DNA of 64,000 nucleotides from Mesorhizobium sp. 113-3-3 (GCF_016756495.1 NZ_AP023244.1:289700-353699), one strand, 5' to 3'. Shown: positions 1 through 10,624, counted from the stretch's first letter. Notes: generated from the sequence alone by a model not told the origin. A program made the numbers and translations.

Positions 1-1
1 G

Positions 2-448
2 CACTACGAAGCGGCGCAGCGTGGCGAACGACTGGCCGGCCCCGGCGCTTCCCGCGTCACGCACGAGATGGACCGTGCCGCCCGGGAGGTCGGTCCTCTG
101 CCAGGAACGATCGCAGACGGCAAACGGGTGAAGGCGATGCTTGCTCACCTCGCGCGCACGCTGCACGTCGGCTACCTGAACGACTGCTTCTTCGAGCCAG
201 CGACCGCGCTTTGTCTTGGCCGGTCGACAGGTTCGGAGAGCCAGCCCATCCTGTCGAACTGCGCCCCTGACCGCTGCCCGAACTCCTGCATTGCCCGTCG
301 TCATCTGCCGCCATGGCAGGCCGCAATCGCTCACGCCGAGGCGATGCTGGAAGAGAAGAGATTGTCGAACGTGCAGCGAACCGCGATCCGGCAGGACCGG
401 GACCGAATGCGCAAGCTGATAGCGCCGCTGCTGGAGGAACGCTCGTGA
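2..448 (+). CDS. C-terminal part of a large integrase/transposase-like protein (5' end outside window)
   Basis: The reading frame is open from base 2 and ends at TGA 446-448, so only about 148 C-terminal residues are visible. They contain a Cys-bearing stretch (FEPATALC, then SNCAPDRCPNSCI) followed by a basic helical tail. As far as I recall the family, this resembles the C-terminal zinc-ribbon-like end of large Tn554-type integrase proteins, which are encoded in front of a small helper. The stop overlaps the GTG start of the next gene (GTGA), so the two are translationally coupled, as in those elements. The catalytic part is not visible, so the recombinase assignment is inferred from this tail and from the neighbour only. 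Confidence 0.5.
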   Translation, partial: HYEAAQRGERLAGPGASRVTHEMDRAAREVGPLPGTIADGKRVKAMLAHLARTLHVGYLNDCFFEPATALCLGRSTGSESQPILSNCAPDRCPNSCIARRHLPPWQAAIAHAEAMLEEKRLSNVQRTAIRQDRDRMRKLIAPLLEERS

Positions 449-810
449 AGCCTGTCAGCACTTCAACAGAGGGAGCGCTTCGCGAAGCGCTCACCCGTCT
501 TGTCTCAGGGAATGCGTTCAGGTCGGAGGGCCGCCTGACGGTTGCCGATCTGGCACGGGAAGCCGGCGTCAGCCGCGCAACCGCGAACCGTGCTCCAGCC
601 ATACTCGCAGAACTGCGGGAGGCGGCCGAGGCGGCGAAGCTGTGCCGGCTCGAGGAGCCCCGCCCCTCGCAGATTGACGTGGAGCGGCAGCGGCGTGATC
701 GGGAGAATGTGATCGCCCAGCACGTCCAGGTTCGCGCTTTGCTACAACGCGCCGACGAGAACAGGAGAAGCAAGGTGGCCCGCCTCCGTCTCATCGGTGA
801 CGTTGGATGA
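445..810 (+). CDS. small HTH/coiled-coil partner protein of the integrase (TnpC/DUF6262-like)
   Basis: This 121-aa protein starts at GTG 445, overlapping the upstream stop. Residues about 28-45 (RLTVADLAREAGVSRATA) form a helix-turn-helix of the kind found in the short third protein of Tn554-like elements. The rest is charged and helical, consistent with a coiled coil. A longer frame starting at 313 exists, but it would run deep inside the preceding gene. The last 69 bases overlap the 3' end of the convergent ardC gene. The overlap and the abrupt end suggest that the C-terminus was made by a recombination junction. The family assignment is tentative. Confidence 0.45.
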   Translation: MKPVSTSTEGALREALTRLVSGNAFRSEGRLTVADLAREAGVSRATANRAPAILAELREAAEAAKLCRLEEPRPSQIDVERQRRDRENVIAQHVQVRALLQRADENRRSKVARLRLIGDVG

Positions 811-1701
811 CGCGGGCGCAGGTTGCTGTTCATGCATCCAATCGGCTGCCTGCTGGGCTTTGCCGGCAGCCGTGAAGATGGCGCGGGGATCCTCCTTCAA
901 TACTTTGATCCACGAGGCAATGTACGCGGCATGATCAGGGCGCGGATGGTGGGCGATGCCGAGATCGGCAAGCACAAGCCCGCTGAGAATCTCCACGCAG
1001 CACTCCTCGGCCGCGTAGGCAGCCGAGCCGAACCGGCCCGAGAGATCACGGTCCAGCCTGTGCTTTGCCCCGGAGGCGTGGCCGTTCTCATGCAGCCAGA
1101 CCCCGTAGAACGACGCGGCATCCCGGAAAGAAGCGAAGTCCGGCATGAACACCGTGTCCGAGGAAGGAACGTAGCAGGCTTCCGAACCGCCGAACACGGT
1201 CTTGATCCCGAGGTTGGCGATGAAGGCCTCGGCGTGAGCCAGACGTTCTTCCTCCGGCAAGATGCTCGTTGGCGGACGTTCGTATCCATCCACCTGCGCG
1301 ATGTTGAACACCGAGAAGGCTCGGGCGAACATCCGAACACGGCCGCTGTCGTCGCCATCATCGTCATCCGCCGAGTCGGACGAAGCGATCTGCTTCCACA
1401 GCACGACGGTGGTCGAGCGTTCGCCCTTGCGCACCTGCGCTCCGGCGTCCTGCCATTGCCGATAGGTGCCCCATAGGCCATCGCCGTAACCGTTGGCCAT
1501 GGCTGCGACCCACAGTGCCACCGTGTTGATACCGCGGTAGCGCCTGTCCGATGCGACGTTGGTCGGGCGGGCGGCGCTGGTTCCGTTGTGGAACCAGGGC
1601 GCGCGCCAATCACCTGCACCTTCTTCGATTGCCGCTATGATCTCGGCGGTGATGCGCGTGTAAACGTCGGCGCGCGCTCCGGACTGTATCCTGGTAGACA
1701 T
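742..1701 (-). CDS. ardC: ArdC-like antirestriction protein (ssDNA-binding plus zincin-like domain)
   Basis: This 319-aa protein has the two-part ArdC layout. The N-terminal ssDNA-binding region (about residues 10-130) contains the W.APW and RRYRGIN motifs. The C-terminal metallopeptidase-like region contains LHENGH, matching HExxH, and a downstream AAEECCVE segment. Family members are carried by conjugative plasmids and protect incoming DNA from host restriction. ATG 1701 is preferred over the longer frame because AAGGAG lies about 10 bases upstream. The typical family end (FTAAGKAQQAADWMHEQQP) is followed by about 20 extra residues that overlap the convergent gene, which points to a junction at the 3' end. 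Confidence 0.85.
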   Translation of the reverse strand: MSTRIQSGARADVYTRITAEIIAAIEEGAGDWRAPWFHNGTSAARPTNVASDRRYRGINTVALWVAAMANGYGDGLWGTYRQWQDAGAQVRKGERSTTVVLWKQIASSDSADDDDGDDSGRVRMFARAFSVFNIAQVDGYERPPTSILPEEERLAHAEAFIANLGIKTVFGGSEACYVPSSDTVFMPDFASFRDAASFYGVWLHENGHASGAKHRLDRDLSGRFGSAAYAAEECCVEILSGLVLADLGIAHHPRPDHAAYIASWIKVLKEDPRAIFTAAGKAQQAADWMHEQQPAPASSNVTDETEAGHLASPVLVGAL

Positions 1702-1786
1702 CGTGATAGCTCCTTGGGAGCGACGCAAGCGCACGAGATCGCCACCGCTCGCGGGCAGCGTCGGGCGCAACGTCGGTGGAATGGGA

Positions 1787-2305
1787 TCAGTGAAAAGCTG
1801 GTGAGACAGCTTGACTGTTTAGATAACGGCCATAATCCGGACCCGTAACCGCTCGCAGTTCGAGGCGGCCGTTCTCAATCTCGAGCGTTTTGACCTGCTC
1901 TGCCCGTTGTGAGGTCAGGCCGTACTGCAGATTGATCGCTGCCAGCGGGGCCGGGAGCTGGCGCAGATAGGTGGCCGGCGCGCCGACCAGGCTGGCAAGC
2001 TGACCAAAACTCCAGTGTGTGGGCGCAACCGGTGCCTCCGCGTCTGGCAGCATGAGCGTGAGACGTTCCGCGTCGTTGCGACTGGCTTCAACGCGGATAC
2101 GTTCGCTTTCGACGATGCGCGTACGGCTGCGCTGGGACCGGGCTTTCACCGAATTCCAGAGGTCGCTGAGGGACAGGTATCGCTCGTCGGCCGGGCGGTT
2201 GAACCATTCCGAAGACACGCGGCCGATACGCTGGCCGCGGCTCACATCCACCTTATAGCCTGCCCGCATGTTCCGCGTTGGCGATTGAATTTCCATCTGT
2301 GTCAT
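1787..2305 (-). pseudogene. DUF932-family plasmid protein, C-terminally truncated
   Basis: The 172 residues from ATG 2305 match the N-terminal half of DUF932 proteins, which are common on rhizobial plasmids and usually near 390 aa. Conserved segments include WSFGQLASLVGAPATYLRQLP, read in two parts, and ELRAVTGPDYGR. Right after GPDYGR the sequence changes to an unrelated eight-residue tail and a stop, so more than half of the expected protein is missing. A GGAG ribosome site precedes the start. The function of DUF932 proteins is poorly known. The 3' deletion brings this gene to within 90 bases of ardC. Confidence 0.7.
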
Positions 2306-2460
2306 GGGTTTGCTCCGCGGCGGACGCCGGGAGCCTCTCTCCCGGACCTGCGACCGCCACCGCAAGCCCCGCCTGCCCTCTTCCTCTGCTGGCCGGTCCG
2401 CCGCGCTGACGCGTCCGTCATTCCGTCAAGGGCGCGCCGACTTGCTTCGATGGCAAAACT

Positions 2461-3729
2461 ATGAGTCAATGGGGGCGTGGGGATGCGGCGGCGTCCGGAG
2501 CAATGGAGGCGATGCGACGTTTCAGTCTTGCTGACCAGGTGATCGAGGAGGCGGCGCCGGATCTTCAGGATGCGCTTGCGGATGCTTATCGGAGGAAAGT
2601 CCGGCCGCTTTGCCTGTGCAAGGAGCCGGGCCCCGCGATGTATATCGCGCAGGTTGGTGATCAATATGTCGTCAAACGGATGCCGCTGTCCGGCGGTGGT
2701 CATGATCCTTCCTGTTTCTCGTACGAGCCGCCCGACGAACTGTCAGGGCTCGGCGTGCTGATGGGCAGCGCGATCCAAGTCGATTCAGAGAGCGGGATGG
2801 CGGCGCTCAAGCTGGATTTCAGTCTTTCGAAAGTTGGCGCTCGATCGGCGCCTCCTGTGGGCGCCGGAGGATCGGACAGTGTGGCCGGGGACACGAAGAA
2901 ACTGTCGCCGCGCGGCCTACTTCATTACCTGTGGCATGAAGCCGAACTCAACGTCTGGACATCCCGATGGGCTGGTAAACGCCATTGGTGGAACATCCGT
3001 TGGCACCTCATCGAGGCCGCGCGCCAGATGACGGTCAAGGGCGGACCGCTGAGCGACATATTGTTCGTACCAGAACCGTTCCGGTCCCCCGACAAAACCG
3101 CGATAGAACAGAGACGCGCGGAGGCGCTTGCGTCTGCGGTACCCCCCAAGAGCGGTCCAAGAAAGCTGATGATCCTTGTCGGTGAGGTCAAGGAATTCGG
3201 CGTTGCCCGCAGCGGTCACAAGCTGGTCGTCAAGCACATGCCCGGGTTCGTGTTCCTTCTCGACGATGGTCTGTACCGTCGGCTCCAAACCCGTTTTGAA
3301 CCCGAGATGGCTCTCTGGGGTGCGGATGAGGCATCCCATTTGATCGCTATTGCCACCTTCGGGTTGACGCCGGCGGGGCTGGCGGTGATCGAGGAAATGG
3401 CAGTCATGGTGGTGGCGGAGAATTGGGTGCCTTACGAGTCCGCCTATGAAAAGAAGCTGCTCGATGCGCTCGCCAGGGTGAGAGAGCGAAGTGTGAAGAG
3501 TCTGCGCTACAGCTTGCCGCTGGACAAGCCGGCCGTGGCCGCGATGTTGCAAATTCCGCCGCGACCGGTTGGACTTTACGTCGTTCCTCCTTCTTCCGAT
3601 CACGCATATGAGGAGACGCTGGGCGAATTGATCGCATCACGACCGGAGTTCGATTCCTGGATCTGGCGGACGGCCGATGGTGAGATGCCGCCATTGCCCG
3701 TCCGGCAGGACCGTGTGCCCGTCACATGA
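2461..3729 (+). CDS. DUF1173 domain-containing plasmid protein
   Basis: This 422-aa protein carries the N-terminal Cys-rich signature of DUF1173 (LCLCKEPGPAMYIAQ, then the YVVKRMP and HDPSC segments at about residues 50-90). The family occurs on rhizobial and other alphaproteobacterial plasmids, often near DUF932 and ArdC genes as here, and has no established function. The spacing of Cys and His near the N-terminus suggests metal binding, which is inference. ATG 2461 gives the full frame. ATG 2512, preceded by GGAGG, is a plausible alternative that would remove 17 residues. No membrane segment or signal peptide is visible. Confidence 0.75.
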   Translation: MSQWGRGDAAASGAMEAMRRFSLADQVIEEAAPDLQDALADAYRRKVRPLCLCKEPGPAMYIAQVGDQYVVKRMPLSGGGHDPSCFSYEPPDELSGLGVLMGSAIQVDSESGMAALKLDFSLSKVGARSAPPVGAGGSDSVAGDTKKLSPRGLLHYLWHEAELNVWTSRWAGKRHWWNIRWHLIEAARQMTVKGGPLSDILFVPEPFRSPDKTAIEQRRAEALASAVPPKSGPRKLMILVGEVKEFGVARSGHKLVVKHMPGFVFLLDDGLYRRLQTRFEPEMALWGADEASHLIAIATFGLTPAGLAVIEEMAVMVVAENWVPYESAYEKKLLDALARVRERSVKSLRYSLPLDKPAVAAMLQIPPRPVGLYVVPPSSDHAYEETLGELIASRPEFDSWIWRTADGEMPPLPVRQDRVPVT

Positions 3730-3783
3730 CGCCATGGCGGCGAGTCTCGCCCGCCTTTCCAACGCACTTCAATCACATAAAAC

Positions 3784-3812
3784 AAAACCCCGCCGAAAAT
3801 CGACGGGGAATA
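3784..3812 (-). terminator. intrinsic terminator of groESL
   Basis: Read on the minus strand, CCCCGTCGA and TCGGCGGGG (bases 3788-3808) form a G+C-rich hairpin with one G-U pair and a three-base loop. A T-rich run (TTTTGTTTTA) follows. It lies 60 bases past the groEL stop, as expected for a rho-independent terminator. Confidence 0.8.
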
Positions 3813-3869
3813 TCAGCGGTCTGAGGGCGGCATTGCTGCCGCCCTCCCGAGTTGTTGAGCCGTGAGGAC

Positions 3870-5570
<1,701 letters not shown>

Positions 5571-5593
5571 TTAGATGACGGTGAGGCCGATAT

Positions 5594-5890
5594 TCAGCCG
5601 ATGATGCCCATGATGTCGGATTCCTTCATGATCAGAAGGTCTTCGCCATTGAGCTTGACTTCGGTGCCCGACCACTTGCCGAACAGGATGCGGTCGCCAG
5701 CCTTGACGTCCAGGGGGACGAGCTTGCCGGCTTCGTCGCGGGCGCCGGAACCGACGGCGATGATCTCGCCTTCCTGCGGCTTTTCCTTCGCCGTATCCGG
5801 GATGATGATCCCGCCGGCGGTCTTGGATTCGGATTCAACCCGGCGAACGACCACGCGGTCATGAAGCGGGCGGAACTTCGACTTTGCCAT
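5594..5890 (-). CDS. groES: 10-kDa co-chaperonin GroES
   Basis: The 98-aa protein from ATG 5890 ([17 protein letters not shown]) is the lid of the GroEL chamber. The mobile loop [11 protein letters not shown], the central segment, and the end [10 protein letters not shown] are all present, and the length is typical. A longer frame upstream would start inside the CIRCE region and is rejected. The gene is co-transcribed with groEL. Confidence 0.98.
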   Translation of the reverse strand: MAKSKFRPLHDRVVVRRVESESKTAGGIIIPDTAKEKPQEGEIIAVGSGARDEAGKLVPLDVKAGDRILFGKWSGTEVKLNGEDLLIMKESDIMGIIG

Positions 5891-5942
5891 TTTTGGATAT
5901 CCCTGGTGCGGATGTTGACTGGTTCTCCGTCGCCGGAGCCCG

Positions 5943-5969
5943 TTAGCACTCGCCACACGCGAGTGCTAA
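5943..5969. promoter_or_regulatory. CIRCE operator (HrcA-binding) of groESL
   Basis: TTAGCACTC, nine bases, GAGTGCTAA is a perfect CIRCE inverted repeat. It sits 53 bases upstream of the groES start. CIRCE is the binding site of the HrcA repressor, so this operon is expected to be HrcA-controlled and heat-inducible, rather than depending only on RpoH. Confidence 0.95.
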
Positions 5970-6930
5970 CGCGACGGTGGGATAGGCGGTCGGCTGGTAC
6001 TAGTCAAGACGGAAGAGGAGACGAGTGAAGAGTAAAACAAGCACGCACGTGAGATTTGCACCCGATCCGCAGATCACCATACCGACCAGCAGCTTCGACA
6101 AGTGCCGCGCTCAAAGGCCTGACCGAAGACCGCATTCGATCATACGTTCAGACAGTCAGAAACTCCTTGTACACCGGACGGCAACACGAAGCGGAAGCTT
6201 CACGGCTTTCCATCCGAGCGCAACGGCTGCGGATTTGGTCCATCAACCGGCAAAGAATTCGCGCCGATTCTATGAGCGCTTTTGCCGTCAGTCTTTGAAA
6301 AGTCCCGTAGTCAGGAGCCACACCAGCCGATCGAGATGACTGCGAACCGCGTCGCGGGCGCGAACTGGCTCCTCCCACGGATCGATACCCAATATTTCGG
6401 CCATCTCTTCTCAAGGGACATGGGTAGATACAGAAGAAGCTTTATTAGGAATTTGCGATCTATACTCCATGATATCTCCCCCTACGCAATTCTGACCCCG
6501 CCTTTGACGCGTCTAGACTATCGTCAATTGTGGAAATTTCAACATTTCTCGGCCGCGCAACCGGCGGCGATGGCAGTGAAGGCCGGCCCCTCGCCAGGGG
6601 CGTCGCTGGAGCTAGCCGTTTACAAATTCGGCGAAGCGCGCTGGGCGGATATCCTTCGGGTCGGCGTTCAACCGAAAGCAGACCATGCCGGGGCAGATCC
6701 GCCGCGCTTTTTCGTTGCCATCCCCCGCGACATAATACCGGCTGACCTGGTGCTCAGACTTAGCTTGAAAACCGGACCCGACAGGCCTTCTCAAAAGCCA
6801 GTTTTCGACGGATCCGTCTTGCACCGAGGGTCCTGGTTCGGTTTCGCTGTCAGCAGGAGACGGTTTGCGACCAGCAAGCCGATGACCGCGGCCCGAGGGG
6901 CCACCATCCGGATATATGACAGGCCGCGAG
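5970..6930. other. no supported gene between groESL and repC
   Basis: About 960 bases contain only short frames that overlap on both strands. The least unlikely is a 70-codon minus-strand frame (6612-6824), but I recognise nothing in it. The segment around 6420-6560 is A+T-richer than its surroundings. It may be decayed sequence. Confidence 0.5.
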
Positions 6931-8136
6931 TCATCCTGTCATCCTTGAGGTCGTCCCATTGGCTTTCAGCGCGGCCATCAGCATCGGTCCAACCGAAAAC
7001 TCCCCTCCCCTCGCCTTTTCGGTGAGTACCCGCATATAACCGCCAGCCGAGTTGATGTGCTGCGCCCGTTGCAGAATGCAGGCAATCACGATCGCCGCGG
7101 TCTCCTGGCCCATCACATGGCAAGCCTCCTCATACGCTGAAGGCGAAACCCCCAGAAAACCCCGCACCTGGGCGGCCGTTATCATGAGATCGCGCCAATT
7201 GCCGATCCCGTCGACGGCATAATCCGCAATTTCGGGACAGGCCTTCAGCACCATCCCCAGCGGGTATGTTTTCGGCGCCTCCGCGGTCCTCGTCCTGGGC
7301 TCGGCCGTCGCCTCGCTTTTCTCTAAAGCAGGTTCAAATTCAAGAATAGAGTCGGTGTTTGAATCAGATTGCTGCCGCTCATTTTGAGAGTCATTGCCGC
7401 TCGGATTTGCAGATTTCATGTGAATTTCCAGCAGCTTATCCACTTCGTCATGCAATGCGGCAAGCTCAGCCACGATCGGTTCCAGCTCGGCAATGCAGGC
7501 TCGGCGCGGGATTGCCTCCACAACGCCGCGGAAACGCTTCCACAGGCCTCCCCAGTCGCCCGGGACATCTTCGTCAACGGCCGCTTCGATCAGCTTGTGG
7601 ATGTCACGGCGGTGCAAGGTGATCCGCTCGCGCATAAGCCTGAGCGCCCGGTTGCCGGCACGAACACGCTCGGCCGCGGCCTCAAACTCGTAAGCACGGG
7701 CCAGCAGCGGAGCCAGGGAGAAGCCAAATGCTTCCTCGATCTGCCCTCCCCGGCCCTTGCGGGCGTAACGCTTGCCGTTCGGGCTATCCCGACGGATGAT
7801 CAGCCCGCAGTCAACAAGAGCCGCCAGGTGCCGCCTGACCGTGGGCTCCGGCATCCCGTGCGCCCTAAGCGACAGCTGTGCGTTCGAGGGAAAGACGATG
7901 AGATCGTTTTCCTCGCTCAATTCGCTGTCGGGATAGAATGATAGCAACGCATTGAGCACGGCCAAAGCGCGATCGCCGATGCCGACGATGCTCTTGCCCT
8001 CGCAGAGATTGCGGTAGATCTGCCATTTGTCGACGACCCTGCCCTTGGGGATTTCACGTGAATCGTTTTGCGATGCCAGCATGGCAAGCGACATCGGCCG
8101 CCGCCCAAAGGGCGTCGTTGCAATACCCGTCTCCAT
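6931..8136 (-). CDS. repC: plasmid replication initiator RepC
   Basis: This 401-aa protein has the RepC layout. The N-terminal winged-helix domain (about residues 15-160) includes GDRALAVLNALLSFYP and EPTVRRHLAALVDCGLI. A variable linker and a C-terminal domain with EACHVMGQETAAIVIACILQRA follow. RepC initiates replication of repABC plasmids at an origin inside its own gene. It is the last gene of the repABC operon, separated from repB by a 156-base spacer holding the predicted antisense RNA. The length is normal and there is no sign of decay. Confidence 0.97.
   Translation of the reverse strand: METGIATTPFGRRPMSLAMLASQNDSREIPKGRVVDKWQIYRNLCEGKSIVGIGDRALAVLNALLSFYPDSELSEENDLIVFPSNAQLSLRAHGMPEPTVRRHLAALVDCGLIIRRDSPNGKRYARKGRGGQIEEAFGFSLAPLLARAYEFEAAAERVRAGNRALRLMRERITLHRRDIHKLIEAAVDEDVPGDWGGLWKRFRGVVEAIPRRACIAELEPIVAELAALHDEVDKLLEIHMKSANPSGNDSQNERQQSDSNTDSILEFEPALEKSEATAEPRTRTAEAPKTYPLGMVLKACPEIADYAVDGIGNWRDLMITAAQVRGFLGVSPSAYEEACHVMGQETAAIVIACILQRAQHINSAGGYMRVLTEKARGGEFSVGPMLMAALKANGTTSRMTG
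7318..7430. other. candidate origin of replication (A+T-rich segment within repC)
   Basis: Within the otherwise G+C-rich repC, this stretch is markedly A+T-rich and encodes the Ser/Asn/Gln-rich linker. In studied repABC plasmids the origin lies in an A+T-rich tract in the central part of repC. The assignment here rests on that rule and on composition only. Confidence 0.5.
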
Positions 8137-8195
8137 TTTTCCTTCGCCTTCAATTAGGCAAAAGAAATCCGCTCGCCGAATCGACGCCTAGACTC

Positions 8196-8224
8196 TTGAC
8201 AGTGATTCGTGGAAATGCGATTCT
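8196..8224 (+). promoter_or_regulatory. promoter of the antisense ctRNA
   Basis: TTGACA (8196-8201), a 17-base spacer and GATTCT (8219-8224) form a good -35/-10 pair on the strand opposite to repABC, inside the repB-repC spacer. Confidence 0.65.
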
Positions 8225-8230
8225 CAGTTT

Positions 8231-8285
8231 GCGACAACTTTGAAAGAGGCTTCCACGGCTAAGGTCGTTTGGGGGCCTTTTTCTT
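8231..8285 (+). ncRNA. predicted RepABC counter-transcribed RNA (incA/ctRNA)
   Basis: In repABC plasmids the repB-repC spacer encodes a small antisense RNA that represses repC and determines incompatibility. Here the plus-strand promoter ends at 8224. A hairpin of AAGGTC (8261-8266) with GGCCTT (8274-8279) is followed by a T-rich run to 8285, which gives an intrinsic terminator. The resulting RNA would be about 55 nt, which fits the family. The 5' end is estimated from the -10 box. Confidence 0.7.
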
Positions 8286-8292
8286 TTGCGGT

Positions 8293-9288
8293 TTACTCCT
8301 GCTTCGATTTTCTGTTTGCCTGCCAGTCGGCATAGAGATCGTCCAGCCGTTCTGTCAGATATCCGCCAAAACCTTCATCGGCTCCGGCAGTCTTGAGGGA
8401 GAGCGTATAGGCCCTCCCGGTGTCCTTGATCTTTGCCGCGACCTTGCCGCCGTTCGGTTTCCACTCCCTGATCTGTTCTCGCTGCGGCTTCTTCGAAACT
8501 TCAGCCAAAACCATCATGAAGCGTTCGTCCGAGCCCAAGGCCTCGAACTCAGGCCTGTGGATGGCATTTTTGGCGGCTTCTAGCGCTTTGGGATCAGTGA
8601 TCTTTTCGGCAATATCCATCCACCTGCGACGGCCCATAGAGGGTGCGGCACCGATGACTTTGACCAGGCTGTCTGGAATGCCCTTGGCGACGGACAGCAG
8701 TTTCGACAGTTCCGTCTTGTCAGTGCTTAACGCCTGCATGATCAGATCGCGGCCGAAGCCGTGTGTTTCGAGGCTTAGGGCAAAGACGGCTCTCTCGATA
8801 TAAGAGAGATCCTTTCTCGCGGTGTTTTCGATACCTTGCGCGACTACGAGTTCATTGTCCGATAATGGCCTGACAACCGCCCTTACCTTCCGCCTCAGGA
8901 GCCGGACAGCACGAAGCCTCCTATGGCCATAGGCAACCTGATATCGTCCTTCGATATCGGGGTGCTGCCTGACGAGGATGGGCACTTCTTGGCCGTTTTC
9001 CTCGATCGACCTCACAATATCGTCCGTAGCGGCTACCTCGCCGTCGAGACGATCACGCACGAATGAACCGTCAATGAGTTCGGGATCGAGTTCGACAACC
9101 CTCTCGCCGGACTTCAAGGCTTCTTGAAGTTCTCTGGCTTCCTGGTCCATGCGGTCGAGGGCAAGTCCCATCGTCCTTACAGGCCCCGCCAGAACACGAC
9201 CGCTATCCGTCTCTCTGGAAAAGTTGGCCGCGGCCAACTCTCGCGTCGTATCGGCAAATATTCCGTTCAGAACGTCTCGCCTGCTCAT
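8293..9288 (-). CDS. repB: plasmid partitioning protein RepB (ParB family)
   Basis: This 331-aa protein binds parS centromere sites and works with RepA to segregate the plasmid. The ParB/sulfiredoxin-like domain includes the segments VPILVRQHP and YQVAYGHRRLRAVRLL (about residues 95-130). A helix-turn-helix region (FGRDLIMQALSTDKTELSKLLSVAKGIP) follows. ATG 9288 is chosen over ATG 9300 because GGGGGAGG, which includes the earlier ATG, is its ribosome site. The start overlaps the repA stop by four bases. One parS site lies inside the 5' part of this gene. Confidence 0.96.
   Translation of the reverse strand: MSRRDVLNGIFADTTRELAAANFSRETDSGRVLAGPVRTMGLALDRMDQEARELQEALKSGERVVELDPELIDGSFVRDRLDGEVAATDDIVRSIEENGQEVPILVRQHPDIEGRYQVAYGHRRLRAVRLLRRKVRAVVRPLSDNELVVAQGIENTARKDLSYIERAVFALSLETHGFGRDLIMQALSTDKTELSKLLSVAKGIPDSLVKVIGAAPSMGRRRWMDIAEKITDPKALEAAKNAIHRPEFEALGSDERFMMVLAEVSKKPQREQIREWKPNGGKVAAKIKDTGRAYTLSLKTAGADEGFGGYLTERLDDLYADWQANRKSKQE
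9223..9238. promoter_or_regulatory. parS centromere site inside repB
   Basis: GTTGGCCGCGGCCAAC is a perfect palindrome that fits the repABC parS consensus GTTNNCNGCNGNNAAC. It is identical to the two sites upstream of repA. Confidence 0.9.
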
Positions 9289-10499
9289 GACCTCCCCCAT
9301 GCCTTTTCGATGTCGCCGAGGATTTCCCCGTTGACTGCATCAAGAGATTCGAGTGCCCGGTCGAATGTCGAGCGGCGAACTTGTCCACGTTCGATCTCAT
9401 AGAGTGTCTGTTTCGTAAGCCCGGCATCGGCGATCGCCGTCGATTTCAAGACTGTCGCCGCCAAAACCTCTTCCCCAAAGAGACTTCTCAACAGGGCAAC
9501 GATCTGTGCTTGCGGACCATCATGCGGCTCATGGCGCGTTATGACATACCGGATGAAATCGTGGTTTAGATCGCCGCCTGCGTTCCGGACGACCGACAGA
9601 AGGTCGGAAGTCATGAGCAGAAACTGCGACATTGACGCCACGTCGACCATCTGAGGATGGACGGTGATGAGAAGCGATGTCGCTGCACAAACCGCACCGA
9701 GTGTCAGGTATCCGAGTTGCGGCGGGCAATCGACCACCACAATATCATAATCGGCTTCAACTTCGGCTAAGGCCATGCCGACGCGCCGAAAGAAGATTCC
9801 GCTATTGCTTGGTTTCCGCTGCCCCATCAGCGCAGTCGGGGTTTCGTGTTCGAACTCCATCAGTTCCAAATTTCCGGGAACGAGGTCGAGGCCAGCGAAG
9901 TACGTTTTTCTGATTATTTCCTTCAGCGGCCGCCGTTTCTCGTCGTAACGGATCGCACCGTAGAGGGTATCGCCTTCCGCGAGATCGAACTCCGGCTGAA
10001 CACCGAGCATCGACGACAACGAAGCCTGCGGGTCGAGATCAACCGCGAGAACGCGATATCCCTGCAGAGCAAGATACTGTGCGAGGTAGATGGACGTCGT
10101 TGTCTTTGCACTACCGCCCTTGAAGTTGGCGACGGCAATCGTCTGGAGCTTCTCACCTCTCTGCCGCCACGGAAGGTAAGTGAGTGCATCCTTCGGCTTG
10201 ATAGAAGCCATGTATTGACGCAACTCATGAATTTGGGAGAGAGAGTACGAACGTCGTCCCGTCTGGGACACCTCAGGCGTAGGGCCTCTGCCATCTATGG
10301 AAAGCTGCCGTAAATAGCCGTCTGATACTCCGACGAGCTGAGCGGCCTCGCCGGAGGTGAACGTTTTCAACATCTTCTGGGAGGACGGTGGGAACAGGCG
10401 CTCTCGCAGTAGCTGCAGCTGCATGGACAGCTGGCGCGCATGATGAGCAATCCGCGCGTCGGAAGAAATGGCCGTCGATACGTTTTGAGTCTGCAACAT
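9285..10499 (-). CDS. repA: plasmid partitioning ATPase RepA (ParA family)
   Basis: This 404-aa protein is the ParA-type ATPase of plasmid segregation and also autorepresses the operon with RepB. The N-terminal part holds a MerR-like helix-turn-helix (FTSGEAAQLVGVSDGYLRQL, about residues 47-66). The deviant Walker A motif is FKGGSAKTTTS at 126-136, followed by VLAVDLDPQASLS and DIVVVDCPPQLGYLT. The stop overlaps the repB start. GGGGAAA precedes ATG 10499. Length and motifs are normal for the family. Confidence 0.97.
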   Translation of the reverse strand: MLQTQNVSTAISSDARIAHHARQLSMQLQLLRERLFPPSSQKMLKTFTSGEAAQLVGVSDGYLRQLSIDGRGPTPEVSQTGRRSYSLSQIHELRQYMASIKPKDALTYLPWRQRGEKLQTIAVANFKGGSAKTTTSIYLAQYLALQGYRVLAVDLDPQASLSSMLGVQPEFDLAEGDTLYGAIRYDEKRRPLKEIIRKTYFAGLDLVPGNLELMEFEHETPTALMGQRKPSNSGIFFRRVGMALAEVEADYDIVVVDCPPQLGYLTLGAVCAATSLLITVHPQMVDVASMSQFLLMTSDLLSVVRNAGGDLNHDFIRYVITRHEPHDGPQAQIVALLRSLFGEEVLAATVLKSTAIADAGLTKQTLYEIERGQVRRSTFDRALESLDAVNGEILGDIEKAWGRS

Positions 10500-10520
10500 C
10501 GATTTCCCCTTTCGATGCGC

Positions 10521-10544
10521 TTTTTAGCGGCGAATTGCTAAAAA
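10521..10544. promoter_or_regulatory. inverted repeat in the repA leader (likely RepA/RepB operator)
   Basis: TTTTTAGC (10521-10528) and GCTAAAAA (10537-10544) are perfect 8-base arms with an 8-base spacer, about 20 bases upstream of the repA start. Autoregulation at such leader palindromes is known for repABC operons. The role here is inferred from position. Confidence 0.6.
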
Positions 10545-10624
10545 ACCGTATTGAAAATGGCACGATTCGGTAACCATGCCAAGAACCCTTGGGATTCAAC
10601 GGTTTCCGGCGAACCACGGTCAAA

